DNA from: Lachnospiraceae bacterium
GTDB lineage: Bacteria > Bacillota > Clostridia > Lachnospirales > Lachnospiraceae
Assembly (NCBI GenBank): GCA_017476665.1
Contig: JAFUZJ010000047.1
Location: 1-39,332 of the forward strand
Length of the DNA stretch: 39,332 nt
Direction of reading: 5' to 3'
A model generated the notes under the pieces. It made no database searches. It saw only the letters and a list, made by a program, of their open reading frames with translations, and was not told where the DNA came from. Position 1 is the first letter of the stretch, and each line of letters begins with the position of its first letter. The position numbers and the translations under genes were made by a program. Below, piece after piece: positions 7,633 to 16,222 of this stretch.

Positions 7633-8365
7633 GCTGCCTCCATACTGCAATTCCATTGGAGCTGCTCAGAAGATGGTCCACATCGATTCCGGCCGGACAG
7701 ACATCCCTGCACGCCAGCGATTTGCCACAGCCCGCATACACATGTGCCTCATACTGCTCTCTGACCTCCCGCTGTTCCTCCACCGAAAGCGTGGATAAAA
7801 GCCTCGCCGCAGGCACAAATGCCGCCGCGCCAAAGAACTCTCCTCCCGGATAAAAATTGGGACAGATTTCCAGACAACAACCGCACTGCAGACATCGGGA
7901 TGCCTCATAAGCCTGGTCGCTTCGCTTTTCAGCCACCTTTCCGGAACCGTTTACCCAGGTCTGCATGATCCGCAGATTTTCAAACAAAATACTCCTGTCC
8001 ACGATCAGATCTGCCACAACCGGAAACTTGTGCAGCGGCTCCAGACGGATTTCACCCATCTGATCACCCGAATTGCCTTTCCTTTTTTTTCGGAATTCCC
8101 TCAACTCCGTGTCGCAGGCCAGGCGCGGTCTGCCGTTAATGACCATGGCACAGGCACCGCACTTTTTTTGCAGACAGCTACACTCCCAGCGGATGGGGAG
8201 TTCCACTTCCCTGCCTTCTGTGTCAGTCAGACCTTTCGTCCGGTTCATCTGATTCAACGCATAGGCAACCGTTGCATTCTCGTCTGTGGTTTCAAAGGGA
8301 ATGCCCTGCCAATAATTGTCCGAAAACGCACTCTTGCGTCTAAGTATCTTGATCTCTGCCTTCAT
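7625..8365 (-). CDS. frdB: Fumarate reductase/succinate dehydrogenase iron-sulfur subunit
   Basis: A 246-residue electron-transfer subunit. The N-terminal plant-type ferredoxin domain has C62, C64, C69, C72 and C84 for a [2Fe-2S] cluster; the C-terminal domain has CLQCGCCLEICP (158-169) and C213, C219, C223 with CP, for [4Fe-4S] and [3Fe-4S]-type clusters. It would carry electrons between the flavoprotein and the membrane subunit. The ATG at 8365 overlaps the flavoprotein stop (ATGA) and follows AGAGGAAAC. An upstream start at 8398 has no ribosome site. Finding it inside an iron-uptake operon is unusual; it may feed an extracytoplasmic reductase rather than respiration, which is inference. 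Confidence 0.9.
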   Translation of the reverse strand: MKAEIKILRRKSAFSDNYWQGIPFETTDENATVAYALNQMNRTKGLTDTEGREVELPIRWECSCLQKKCGACAMVINGRPRLACDTELREFRKKRKGNSGDQMGEIRLEPLHKFPVVADLIVDRSILFENLRIMQTWVNGSGKVAEKRSDQAYEASRCLQCGCCLEICPNFYPGGEFFGAAAFVPAARLLSTLSVEEQREVREQYEAHVYAGCGKSLACRDVCPAGIDVDHLLSSSNGIAVWRQHG

Positions 8366-10002
8366 ACTGTTTCCTCTGCCCGCTGTGCTTTGCGACATGT
8401 GATCTGAATAGGAATGTCCTCACCCTGCTTTATCTCTGCCTGCATAATGCCTGAGAATGTCTCATCCCGCTCCGGATAATCCTCTCTGTAATGCGCCCCT
8501 CTGCTCTCCCTGCGGGAGATTGCACTGGCCACCATCGCCTGCGCCAGATAGATACGGTTTCTCTCCCTTTCATTCAGTCCGTCCCGCTGCAATAATTGCG
8601 CCAGCCGCTCCTCTGCCTTCCTAAGTCCTTGCGCATTGCGCACGATTCCCATAGCAGCCGCCAGAATATCCCGTATCTCATAAATGACTTGTTGGGAGGC
8701 TTCCCTGAAATCTCTGTCCGTCTCCGGAATTTTCTCATATTTTATCTTTTTCTCATTTCCGTCATAGACATCCGCAGCTTGCTCTACCCTCTCCGCCACG
8801 GTCCGTGCCGCTACTCTGCCGCCATAAATGGCGCCCAGCATGGAATTACCGCCCAGACGGTTTGCACCATGATACTGATCGCAGCACTCCCCTGCCGCAT
8901 AGAGTCCGGCTATATTCGTCTGATGCTTTCTGTCCACATCGATTCCACCCATAAAATAATGGATTCCAGGTTCCACCGGTACAGGAGTAGTCTGCGGGTC
9001 GATCGACAGATAGTGAATCAGTTCCGCCCGCAGATCCGGCAGGCGCTTTCTCCATACTTCCCCGGATAATCCGGTCATATCCAGGTAAACTTGTTCCCCA
9101 CAGGACGGATCTTTCCTGACAAAATAAATCTCCCGAGACACCACATCTCTCGGCATCAGATTCTTAAACTCCGGATATTTCTCCTCCATGAAATACCACG
9201 GCTTTCCCGCCCGCATCACAAACAGCCTGCCGCCTTCCCCTCTGGCAGCTTCCGTCACCAGGCAGCGCTTGCCGGAAATACAGATCGTAGTAGGATGATA
9301 CTGAATCATCTCCAGATTGCCCAACCGCACCCCCTGGGCAAAAATCTGCGCCAGCGCATCGCCACTGTTTGCAGTGGTGCCGGTGGTCAATTCCGGGAAC
9401 ACACCGTTCATGCCCCCGATTGCCAGAATCACGGATCCTTCAAAGAAATGCATCCTGGTCGTATAAGTGTCCCTGATCAGGGCACCTCTGCATGCTCTTT
9501 CGGTTGTCTCATCGGACAAAACCAGGGACTCAAATGCATGATGCGGATATCTGGAGATCAGCCCCTGTGCCTCATACTTTCTGGCTTCATCAATCAACGC
9601 AGTCATAATGATCTTACCCGTGCTACTCCTGGCATACGCAGTGCGCTTCTTTTTCTGTCCGCCGAAATTCCGCAGCAAAATTTCTTCCTTCTGCGTGTTA
9701 AATGCCACACCCAGTCTCTCCAGATCACGAATGATCTGCGGCGCTTCGTCTGTCAATCCGCGAACCGCCTCCTCGTCTGCCAGATAAGCCCCTGCACGCA
9801 TAGTGTCTTCCTTGTGATACTTTGGGGCATCTTCCTCGCCCATGGTGTTCAATGCACCATTAATGCCGCCCTCTGCCAGCACAGACTGCGCCCGTTCCGA
9901 CGGCTGCAGCGAGATCAAATTGGATTGTATCTTGTTTTCAGCCAAAGTGATTGCCGCGGACAATCCCGCCAACCCTGCGCCGATAATATTCACTCTTTGC
10001 AT
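8362..10002 (-). CDS. frdA: Fumarate reductase/succinate dehydrogenase flavoprotein subunit
   Basis: A 546-residue FAD protein. The N-terminal dinucleotide fold GAGLAGLSAAITLAE, the flavin-site motif SVLAEGGINGAL, the substrate-site segments MIQYHPTTI and TEAARGEGGRLF, and HGANRLGGNSMLGAI near residue 390 are all present, so catalytic His and Arg residues of the fumarate reductase family are retained. No signal peptide is visible, so it is cytoplasmic. The ATG at 10002 has TTGGAGA upstream; the frame extends to 10029 but overlaps the previous gene. L-aspartate oxidase (NadB) was considered, but the partner iron-sulfur and membrane genes favour a fumarate-reductase-type complex. Whether fumarate is the true substrate in this operon is open. 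Confidence 0.9.
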   Translation of the reverse strand: MQRVNIIGAGLAGLSAAITLAENKIQSNLISLQPSERAQSVLAEGGINGALNTMGEEDAPKYHKEDTMRAGAYLADEEAVRGLTDEAPQIIRDLERLGVAFNTQKEEILLRNFGGQKKKRTAYARSSTGKIIMTALIDEARKYEAQGLISRYPHHAFESLVLSDETTERACRGALIRDTYTTRMHFFEGSVILAIGGMNGVFPELTTGTTANSGDALAQIFAQGVRLGNLEMIQYHPTTICISGKRCLVTEAARGEGGRLFVMRAGKPWYFMEEKYPEFKNLMPRDVVSREIYFVRKDPSCGEQVYLDMTGLSGEVWRKRLPDLRAELIHYLSIDPQTTPVPVEPGIHYFMGGIDVDRKHQTNIAGLYAAGECCDQYHGANRLGGNSMLGAIYGGRVAARTVAERVEQAADVYDGNEKKIKYEKIPETDRDFREASQQVIYEIRDILAAAMGIVRNAQGLRKAEERLAQLLQRDGLNERERNRIYLAQAMVASAISRRESRGAHYREDYPERDETFSGIMQAEIKQGEDIPIQITCRKAQRAEETV

Positions 10003-10007
10003 ACTCT

Positions 10008-10562
10008 TTATCTCCAAATCACATTCCATCTGAGATAATAAATTACCATGCCGATTCCGCCAAACAACAAAACAATCGCCAGAATAAACAGAACATCCTT
10101 CATATAAATCCGCCCCCCTTTGATTCCGAATGAAATCAACAGCGGCCTGATATTTGTCATCACATGCACCGCAATAGATAATATCAGCAGGATCTGAGTC
10201 ACCAGCTGTACTCCTTCAAACATCGTCAATCGGTACACCTCCCCCGCTGGTCCCAGAAAAATTGCGATATGGCAAAACACAAACAACATGACAGCAAAGC
10301 CACTGATCCGCCTCGCCCAAAAAATTCGATTTTCACGCGGATACGAAACGCCCGATTTTCGAATGGCTCTCAATGTAGCTATTGTCAATTGAATCCCGAT
10401 GGCAATATGCAGAATGATCAATCCTGTCATGATCCAGGAGAGCACCGATACCACCCGGTTGCCGCCGGGCAGCACTCCCATCAATTGAAAACCGCCCACC
10501 ACTGCATGTATTACCAAAAGTATCAAAACACTCGCACTGATAACTGCATTTATTTTTCTCAT
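10008..10562 (-). CDS. Cytochrome-b-like membrane anchor of the fumarate-reductase-like complex
   Basis: A 184-residue protein with five hydrophobic helices. Histidines lie within or next to helices (about residues 19, 52, 97 and 133), as expected for heme b ligation in succinate/fumarate dehydrogenase anchors; 'IMTGLIILHIAIGIQ' and 'MLFVFCHIAIFLGPAG' are the clearest. The ATG at 10562 follows AGGAAG. It ends five bases before the flavoprotein gene, so the order anchor-flavoprotein-iron-sulfur is an intact complex operon. Sequence similarity to characterised FrdC or SdhC is weak by eye; the assignment leans on topology and context. Confidence 0.75.
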   Translation of the reverse strand: MRKINAVISASVLILLVIHAVVGGFQLMGVLPGGNRVVSVLSWIMTGLIILHIAIGIQLTIATLRAIRKSGVSYPRENRIFWARRISGFAVMLFVFCHIAIFLGPAGEVYRLTMFEGVQLVTQILLILSIAVHVMTNIRPLLISFGIKGGRIYMKDVLFILAIVLLFGGIGMVIYYLRWNVIWR

Positions 10563-10611
10563 CTATGCTTCCTCATTTTCTTCCGTCAATCCTTCCTGAT
10601 GCCACCCTTCA

Positions 10612-11115
10612 CTACTCTCTGTCGCTCAACACGATCACATCCACATTGTCCCGATATGCTGTGTCTGCGGAATATCCCTCCGCAAACTCTTTTGATAATA
10701 CGATCACATCAAATTTTCCATGGTCTGCCCTGGACAGGAGCAATGTTGCGTCCTCTGACCGGATCCGCATCTGATTCTCCGGAAGTCTGGACTGAAAACT
10801 CCGCGCCATCTCCTGACCACCTGCGTCTCCCGCAGCCACGGAACAGGAGATATCCTCAAAAATATAGGACACCTCTTCTCCCCTGAAAAAATGATGCCAC
10901 AATGCCAGATTTTCCTCATTTTTATGGAAATCCCGATTAATTAAAACAACATACTCTCCGGATGGCTTATCTATGATCAGGGATGCGCCGGAGACCGCAT
11001 CCACGCCATCTGTCATATTCTTAAAATAGTCCGAACCAAGAAAGGGCAATCCCAATATAAGGAAAGCCCCTGTCACTATGATCAATATATGTTTTATCAC
11101 CTGCAAAATCTTCAT
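10612..11115 (-). CDS. Membrane-anchored protein with a flavinylation-like motif, function unknown
   Basis: A 167-residue protein with one N-terminal hydrophobic anchor (residues 5-25) and the rest predicted outside. Directly after the anchor lies DGVDAVSGAS (36-45), which resembles the D-x-x-SGA[S/T] motif where ApbE attaches FMN to a threonine or serine. The remaining 120 residues have a mixed alpha/beta look and no known domain that I recognise. The ATG at 11115 (GAGGG about eight bases upstream) is preferred; an ATG two codons earlier is equally possible. It sits between the FMN-binding lipoprotein and the fumarate-reductase-like genes, so a role in the same electron path is plausible. 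Confidence 0.65.
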   Translation of the reverse strand: MKILQVIKHILIIVTGAFLILGLPFLGSDYFKNMTDGVDAVSGASLIIDKPSGEYVVLINRDFHKNEENLALWHHFFRGEEVSYIFEDISCSVAAGDAGGQEMARSFQSRLPENQMRIRSEDATLLLSRADHGKFDVIVLSKEFAEGYSADTAYRDNVDVIVLSDRE

Positions 11116-11154
11116 GCACATTCCCTCTGCCGTGACAAATTCGACAAATTTACG

Positions 11155-11604
11155 CTACTCTTCCGCCTGCTGCAAAGCCGCCCCTGCCGCGTCCAGAAAC
11201 TCATTATAATTGATGGTTGCGCCGGAAATAGCGTCGATATCCCGGATATCGTTTTTCTCCACCAGCTGTGCCGCATACTGGTCACAGGCGGCCACCGCCT
11301 TCTGTGCCTTATTATAATAATCTCTGTTCGCAACCTTTCCGCCTTCTTTGCCGTATTCGGCGTCCTTCAATGTGCCATCCAGTTCATAGGTCCGGAAAGT
11401 GCAGGCGGTAATAGCGTTATCTTTGATCGTGATCTCCACCACACCGTAGCCGTTCCCTGCCTCAGAATCGTCATCCCCATTGGTATAGGTCTCACTCTGG
11501 GCGCTGTAGGTTCCGTCCTTATATGTCGGTCTGCCGCCGCAGCCTGCAGCGATCACTGCTATCATTGTACAACAAATAAATGCCACAATCCATTTCTTTT
11601 TCAT
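11155..11604 (-). CDS. FMN-binding domain lipoprotein (extracytoplasmic flavoprotein)
   Basis: A 149-residue lipoprotein. The signal peptide ends in the lipobox IAAGC, with C22 as the lipidated residue. The rest forms one FMN_bind domain, starting at 'YKDGTYSAQSETY' and ending in DIDAISGAT (122-130), where T130 is the expected ApbE-dependent FMN attachment site. Proteins of this kind (for example Listeria PplA) carry electrons outside the membrane. The ATG at 11604 is preceded by AGGAAA. No apbE gene is in the window. In this operon it could take electrons from the membrane complex and reduce ferric iron for the P19/FTR1 importer; this is inference. Confidence 0.88.
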   Translation of the reverse strand: MKKKWIVAFICCTMIAVIAAGCGGRPTYKDGTYSAQSETYTNGDDDSEAGNGYGVVEITIKDNAITACTFRTYELDGTLKDAEYGKEGGKVANRDYYNKAQKAVAACDQYAAQLVEKNDIRDIDAISGATINYNEFLDAAGAALQQAEE

Positions 11605-11635
11605 GATTTTCCTTTCCTCGTCACACTTTTATTTC

Positions 11636-12325
11636 TCAGTGGAACCGAATATGTCCGGTAAAATTCTCGTTGACAGTTTCCTTACTGATCTTGCCGTTCC
11701 TGAGCACCACCATCCTCTGCGCCGTCTCCGCCACCTCCGGATCATGTGTAACAACGATCAACGTTGTCCCCTCTTCATGCAGTTTGCGGAACAACTCTAC
11801 CACAATCTCTTCATTGGCGTCATCCAGGTTACCTGTGGGCTCATCTGCCAGAATGATCTCCGGGTGATTGATCAGTGCCCGTGCCACACAGACTCTCTGC
11901 TGTTCCCCTCCGGACAACTGGCTGGGCAAATGCTTCGCGCGATCCGCAAGTCCCACTCGTTCCAGCGCCTCCAACGCTTCCTTCTCATCCGGAATACTGT
12001 GATAATACTGCGCCAGCATGACGTTCTCCACCGCAGTCAGATAATTTACCAGATGGAACTGCTGGAAAATCAGCCCGATCTTGTCCCTGCGGATATTTGT
12101 CAGGTTCTTTGCCGACTCCGCCGCAATATTTACTCCGTCCAACAGCACCTCGCCCTTGGACGGCTTATCCATACACCCGATAATATTCATCATCGTACTT
12201 TTACCGGAGCCGGAAGGACCCATGATTGCCAGCCACTCCCCTTTTTCCACCTTCAGATTCACATCATCCAAAGCATGCAGATCTCCGTATATCTTGTAAA
12301 CGTTCTTTAATTCCAACAAGCTCAT
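11636..12325 (-). CDS. MacB/LolD-type ABC transporter ATPase of the iron operon
   Basis: A 229-residue ATPase with Walker A GPSGSGKST (36-44), signature LSGGE (137-141), Walker B with ADEPTGNLD (160-168) and the switch histidine H194 in VVTHDPE. It belongs to the MacB/LolD subgroup. The ATG at 12325 has AAAGGAGAA upstream and lies three bases after the permease stop. It should drive the two permeases encoded just upstream (12329-13507 and 13529-14818). The same arrangement, FTR1, P19, DUF2318 protein, two FtsX permeases and an ATPase, is known from the Campylobacter P19 cluster and related Gram-positive iron-uptake loci. Confidence 0.93.
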   Translation of the reverse strand: MSLLELKNVYKIYGDLHALDDVNLKVEKGEWLAIMGPSGSGKSTMMNIIGCMDKPSKGEVLLDGVNIAAESAKNLTNIRRDKIGLIFQQFHLVNYLTAVENVMLAQYYHSIPDEKEALEALERVGLADRAKHLPSQLSGGEQQRVCVARALINHPEIILADEPTGNLDDANEEIVVELFRKLHEEGTTLIVVTHDPEVAETAQRMVVLRNGKISKETVNENFTGHIRFH

Positions 12326-12328
12326 ACT

Positions 12329-13507
12329 CTATTCTCCTTTCAACACCAGCGCCGGATCAACCTTCGTCGCACTCTTGATGGGCAAAAGACAGGCAACACC
12401 AGTAATCACAATAGACACAATGATAGTAACAGGCACCAATACCGGCCGCAGTGTGATTGTGGAGCTAAATACATTCACACTGACAAACTGCGCAAACGCA
12501 AATCCCAGCCCGGAGCCCAGAATACCGCCTACACCGCCAAGCAACATGCCTTCTCCCATAAACTCTTGAATAATGCTGGCATCCGATGCACCGATTGCCT
12601 TGCGCAGCCCGATTTCCCGCCGCCGCTCTGTCACCACCGCTGTCATGGTGGTAGCCACACAGATCATGGTCAGCGCCAGCACCACCACAGTTACCAGCAA
12701 TACCAGCGCCTGCAGCTTTGACAACACCGTGGTCTCCGAAGCCGTCACACGCTTTACCAGTCTTGCATGTACCGCCGGCACCTGTGTGTTGATGCGCTCC
12801 ATATAAGCGTTCAGCCCATCTCCTGATGTGGAGATGCTGACCTCCGCCAAATCGATCTCTTCCGCAATCCCTGTGAGTTCCTCCAGATCTGCCATGGGAA
12901 TATATACATAATCCTCCTCTGATCCGCCAGTGTTCAAAGTACCCTTCACCACAAAATCGATCATATTGTCTAAAACTACTTCATCATCGGCTCCGGCATT
13001 TTCTGACGCACCCGCGCCCTCATCTGCCTCCGGTGTAAAACTCAATGTCACGGTAGATCCGATTTTCAGATTCAGATTTTCCGCTACATTCTCACCAACC
13101 AGAATCTCTCCGCTTCCCGCCGGCCACTCACCTTCAATCAGCCAGTAGGGACTGGTCTTTTTCACCGCCTCCATATCCGTTCCCGCCGCCATAATGGGCT
13201 GTTCATGGATACGCACAGTCTCATAGCGGAAGGGAGTTGCTCCCACCAGATCCGCAGATGCCACAATTGCCAGTCCGGCGTCCATGTCCTCCTTTGTAAA
13301 AGAACCATCCGCCGCCGTCAGGATCATATTGGCACCGTAATTTCTAAATTGTGCTCCCATCTGTCTGGGCACATCATAATAAATCGTCACAAGCCCCGAA
13401 AGGATTGTCGCCCCGATCGCAATGGCCAACAATGCCACCAGCATTCTGGACCGTCTGCGCATCAAAGAGGCTGTGATCATGCGAAAATACATTTTCCTTT
13501 TTGTCAT
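12329..13507 (-). CDS. FtsX/MacB-type permease, second copy of the iron operon
   Basis: A 392-residue permease with a first helix at about 20-40, an extracytoplasmic domain of roughly 210 residues and three C-terminal helices. The segment VTERRREIGLRKAIGASDAS is the FtsX-domain hallmark. The ATG at 13507 follows GGGAGG by nine bases; the frame can be extended three codons to a TTG. An acidic stretch (EADEGAGASENAGADDE) in the outer domain is distinctive. It is similar in plan to the permease just upstream, and the two likely form a heterodimer with the ATPase at 11636-12325. Confidence 0.9.
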   Translation of the reverse strand: MTKRKMYFRMITASLMRRRSRMLVALLAIAIGATILSGLVTIYYDVPRQMGAQFRNYGANMILTAADGSFTKEDMDAGLAIVASADLVGATPFRYETVRIHEQPIMAAGTDMEAVKKTSPYWLIEGEWPAGSGEILVGENVAENLNLKIGSTVTLSFTPEADEGAGASENAGADDEVVLDNMIDFVVKGTLNTGGSEEDYVYIPMADLEELTGIAEEIDLAEVSISTSGDGLNAYMERINTQVPAVHARLVKRVTASETTVLSKLQALVLLVTVVVLALTMICVATTMTAVVTERRREIGLRKAIGASDASIIQEFMGEGMLLGGVGGILGSGLGFAFAQFVSVNVFSSTITLRPVLVPVTIIVSIVITGVACLLPIKSATKVDPALVLKGE

Positions 13508-13528
13508 CTGACTCAACCTCCCTATGCC

Positions 13529-14818
13529 TTATCTGCCATGCAAAACCTCGGCAGGCTCCAGATGCAGAAGCATCCTTACTGCCGGCATACTACCGATCAA
13601 CGTCACCAGTACAACCAGTACCGCCACCAATGGGATCACCATGGGCTGAATTGTAATGGATGAGGAAAATACCGTCTGCCCTATAATCTGCGCAAATCCT
13701 GCACCTACCACAAATCCCACACACCCGCCAATAATCGCCGTGATGATGATCTCCGTCAGCACCAGTCCCGTAACTGCCCCATTGTGTGCGCCGATGGCCT
13801 TCATCAGACCGATCTCACTGCTTCGCTCCATGACACTGGCCGTCACCAGATTACAGATACCAAGCGCCGCGCCAATCATGCTCAAAATGGTGATCAACAA
13901 CATCAAAAGCTCTGTCTTCTCCAGAATCTCGCCCTCAGAATCCGCCACCTGGCGCACCGCAGATGCCACCGAATCTGTGATCACCTCCTGGATCTGAAAG
14001 CAGATAGAACTCACATACGCCGTACAATACCATGTTTCATACTGGGAAATGGACAAAGAACCGGGATCCTTCGCAGCCTTTTGTGCCAACTCATTATCGG
14101 GGGTCGTCAGCGCACTGACCTCGATACTGTCGATGCAGCCGTCCAGATCATCCAATGCCTGCGCCGAATCCAAAGGTACAAAAATCTGCCCATCTTCATC
14201 ACCGCCCGCGTCAAAAATACCGGCCACCGTATAAGTCGCATCCTGCACGGTTCCGATCACGTGAACCGGATCCCCTACATGCAGATCAAGCTTATCCGCA
14301 AGCTCCACGCCCACCATTGCCATATTTTCATTTTCCGCCGTCTGCTCATTCAGCCAGGCGCCTTCTTTGATCTCCCACCAGCTCCGCAGACTGTTCATGC
14401 CCGCGTCCAGCTGTTCCCCTGTCGGCAGATCCATATGGTGATTGAACCAGCTACCCACCACTGTCACTTCGCTGCCGTCATCCAAGGTCGCCCGGGCACT
14501 GATAAACGGCGCATAGTCCACAATATTAAATGCCCAGAAAATGGTCTTAATCTTGCCCAGTTCATCTTCCCGCAGATAGGTTCCGGTGCTTTGACCGCCC
14601 TCTATCTCATACAGATCGTCCAGCACCGAAGATTGCTTCGGCACCACCGTGATATTTGCACCGTAAGCCTTCAGCTCCTGGTTTACCTTATCGCCTACAT
14701 CCAGCATCACACTCAACATCGCAGTGGCAAGGGAAGCCCCCAGCGCGATTGTGAAGGCGATCATCAACATTTTCTTCCATTGTCTTACAAACGTTCCGAA
14801 AACCATTCTGAAAAACAT
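13529..14818 (-). CDS. FtsX/MacB-type permease, first copy of the iron operon
   Basis: A 429-residue permease with an N-terminal helix (MLMIAFTIALGASLATAML), a large outer domain and three C-terminal helices. VMERSSEIGLMKAIGAHNGA marks the FtsX domain. The ATG at 14818 follows GGAGG by nine bases and lies 14 bases after the DUF2318 gene. The outer domain is expected to touch the P19-type lipoprotein or the DUF2318 protein during ATP-driven cycles. The pairing with the 12329-13507 permease matches the two-permease layout of P19 iron loci. Confidence 0.9.
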   Translation of the reverse strand: MFFRMVFGTFVRQWKKMLMIAFTIALGASLATAMLSVMLDVGDKVNQELKAYGANITVVPKQSSVLDDLYEIEGGQSTGTYLREDELGKIKTIFWAFNIVDYAPFISARATLDDGSEVTVVGSWFNHHMDLPTGEQLDAGMNSLRSWWEIKEGAWLNEQTAENENMAMVGVELADKLDLHVGDPVHVIGTVQDATYTVAGIFDAGGDEDGQIFVPLDSAQALDDLDGCIDSIEVSALTTPDNELAQKAAKDPGSLSISQYETWYCTAYVSSICFQIQEVITDSVASAVRQVADSEGEILEKTELLMLLITILSMIGAALGICNLVTASVMERSSEIGLMKAIGAHNGAVTGLVLTEIIITAIIGGCVGFVVGAGFAQIIGQTVFSSSITIQPMVIPLVAVLVVLVTLIGSMPAVRMLLHLEPAEVLHGR

Positions 14819-14832
14819 TTCTTCCGCCTCCT

Positions 14833-16080
14833 TTACCTGAATTCTTTCTCATGTTCTGCCAGACCATCCACCGGAACCCGGATCGTTCCGTTCGAGATCT
14901 CATAGGGGATCACAATGGGATTGCACCCCCCCTTGAAACCGATGGTATTGATATTCATGACCACATCGCACAGATTGCACACCACCTGTCCGTCCTTCTC
15001 ATAATAACCCGTCTCGCCGCAGATGTCGCAGGCATCCAGTCCGATTCCGTAAGAGGAGGAATTGGGCTTTTGGATCACGATAAAACGTATTGTCACACCG
15101 CCGTCTGTCGTGTACCCGAATCTGTGCAGATGTCCGTCGCTCACCCTCTCAAAAGGCACCACTACATAGCCGTCTTCCACAGGCGCATCCTCGGTGGGTG
15201 AAAGCTCCACCGTCCGATTTGCCATCTTTTTTACCCATGTCATATTTGACAGGACGCAAACCAGACAGATAAGCATCAGAACCGACCAGCGTCTGGTGAT
15301 CCGCCATTTGGCGATGATCTTTCTGCGCTCCGCCGGATTATTGTAAAGCTCGTTCACATGAGCGCTTCGGACAAGAAGCATCACTGCAATGATCAGCCCA
15401 AGGATCATCAGTCCATATATGAAAAATCTGCTGTAATTCGACCCATATTTTGCAAGGGTAAACAGGGTGTGATTGGATTTTAATATCCTCTTTGCCAACA
15501 TCACGCTGATCGCGCTCAAAACCTGTTTGATCACAATAATCAGCTCCGCAAAGAACAACAATACGAATACTTTTTTCTTCTCCAGTCTGACCGAGCCTTT
15601 GTATGCCGCCAATCCGGTCAGAAATACAAGCAAAAGCCCCCCCAGCATTCCGATGAATTTATAGAGATAATTCGTAGAGAGAAGGGTACGCTCTCCGGTA
15701 TAGATTGCATAAGGGTAAGCCAGCACATCCGGCAAAGCATAGAAAATCGCCAGCACGATCAGTACTGCCAATATCACCGCGGGCAGCAATGTCCGGGCCT
15801 TTTCCCATTTTTTCCCAAATGCACTGAAAAGCAGAAATAACACAAAAAACAATAAATAGAGTCCGAATATCCACAGATTCCACTTGCCGGTCTCTATCTT
15901 AGCCGTTGTATTTTTCAGGACAGACATAACAGCCGACAGCACAAAGCCTGCAATTGCCGATCCCTGCATGATACGCTTTGCACGTTCACCCAGAAGCAGC
16001 CTTATATAACCATAGGCTATACCGACACTGATTGTCATAAGAATCAGTTGTTCTGTTGTCTGTATCAGATATTTTAACAC
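14833..16080 (-). CDS. DUF2318 membrane protein with a cysteine-rich outer domain
   Basis: A 415-residue protein: about eight helices in residues 1-280, then an extracytoplasmic DUF2318 domain. That domain has GHLHRFGY (316-323), then CDICGETGYY (351-360), C368, C371 and GGCNPI (386 region), giving two C-x2-C pairs and an extra cysteine suited to binding a metal or a disulfide relay. The GTG at 16080 is chosen because GGAGG lies nine bases before it; the frame reaches 16107 only by a TTG, and that extension contains the ribosome site. DUF2318 proteins accompany FTR1 and P19 in iron uptake and are thought to help iron reduction or transfer. Function not established. Confidence 0.87.
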   Translation of the reverse strand: MLKYLIQTTEQLILMTISVGIAYGYIRLLLGERAKRIMQGSAIAGFVLSAVMSVLKNTTAKIETGKWNLWIFGLYLLFFVLFLLFSAFGKKWEKARTLLPAVILAVLIVLAIFYALPDVLAYPYAIYTGERTLLSTNYLYKFIGMLGGLLLVFLTGLAAYKGSVRLEKKKVFVLLFFAELIIVIKQVLSAISVMLAKRILKSNHTLFTLAKYGSNYSRFFIYGLMILGLIIAVMLLVRSAHVNELYNNPAERRKIIAKWRITRRWSVLMLICLVCVLSNMTWVKKMANRTVELSPTEDAPVEDGYVVVPFERVSDGHLHRFGYTTDGGVTIRFIVIQKPNSSSYGIGLDACDICGETGYYEKDGQVVCNLCDVVMNINTIGFKGGCNPIVIPYEISNGTIRVPVDGLAEHEKEFR

Positions 16081-16117
16081 GTCAAAATTCCTCCAATTGT
16101 TTATCAAATCTCAAAAC

Positions 16118-16198
16118 GCACCAAAGCGCCATGCCGAAATCCTTGAAAATCAAGGTTTTCAGGCACGACGCATTCGGCATTCTTTCACCCGCAGGTGC
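16118..16198. repeat. Nested inverted repeats between the P19 and DUF2318 genes
   Basis: Three nested stems share one region: GCACC (16118-16122) with GGTGC (16194-16198), ATGCCGAA (16131-16138) with TTCGGCAT (16173-16180), and CCTTGA (16141-16146) with TCAAGG (16150-16155, loop of three). The 142-base gap is the longest inside the iron operon. There is no T-run, so it is not a clear terminator; it may stabilise the upstream mRNA or tune expression of downstream genes. Confidence 0.6.
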
Positions 16199-16222
16199 TT
16201 ATTTACTTTGTGGATTCACAAA

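Noticed and set aside
8362-10002. L-aspartate oxidase (NadB) as identity of the flavoprotein
   Set aside because: The adjacent ferredoxin-type subunit and membrane anchor, both in one operon with overlapping or five-base junctions, favour a fumarate-reductase-type complex.
9091-10038. A 315-codon plus-strand open frame
   Set aside because: Antisense to the fumarate-reductase-like flavoprotein and without recognisable domains.
13784-14905. A 373-codon plus-strand open frame
   Set aside because: Antisense to the FtsX permease; His/Arg/Gln-rich composition typical of reverse reading.
14833-16107. Longer start for the DUF2318 protein at 16107
   Set aside because: The extension starts with TTG and contains the GGAGG that serves the GTG at 16080.
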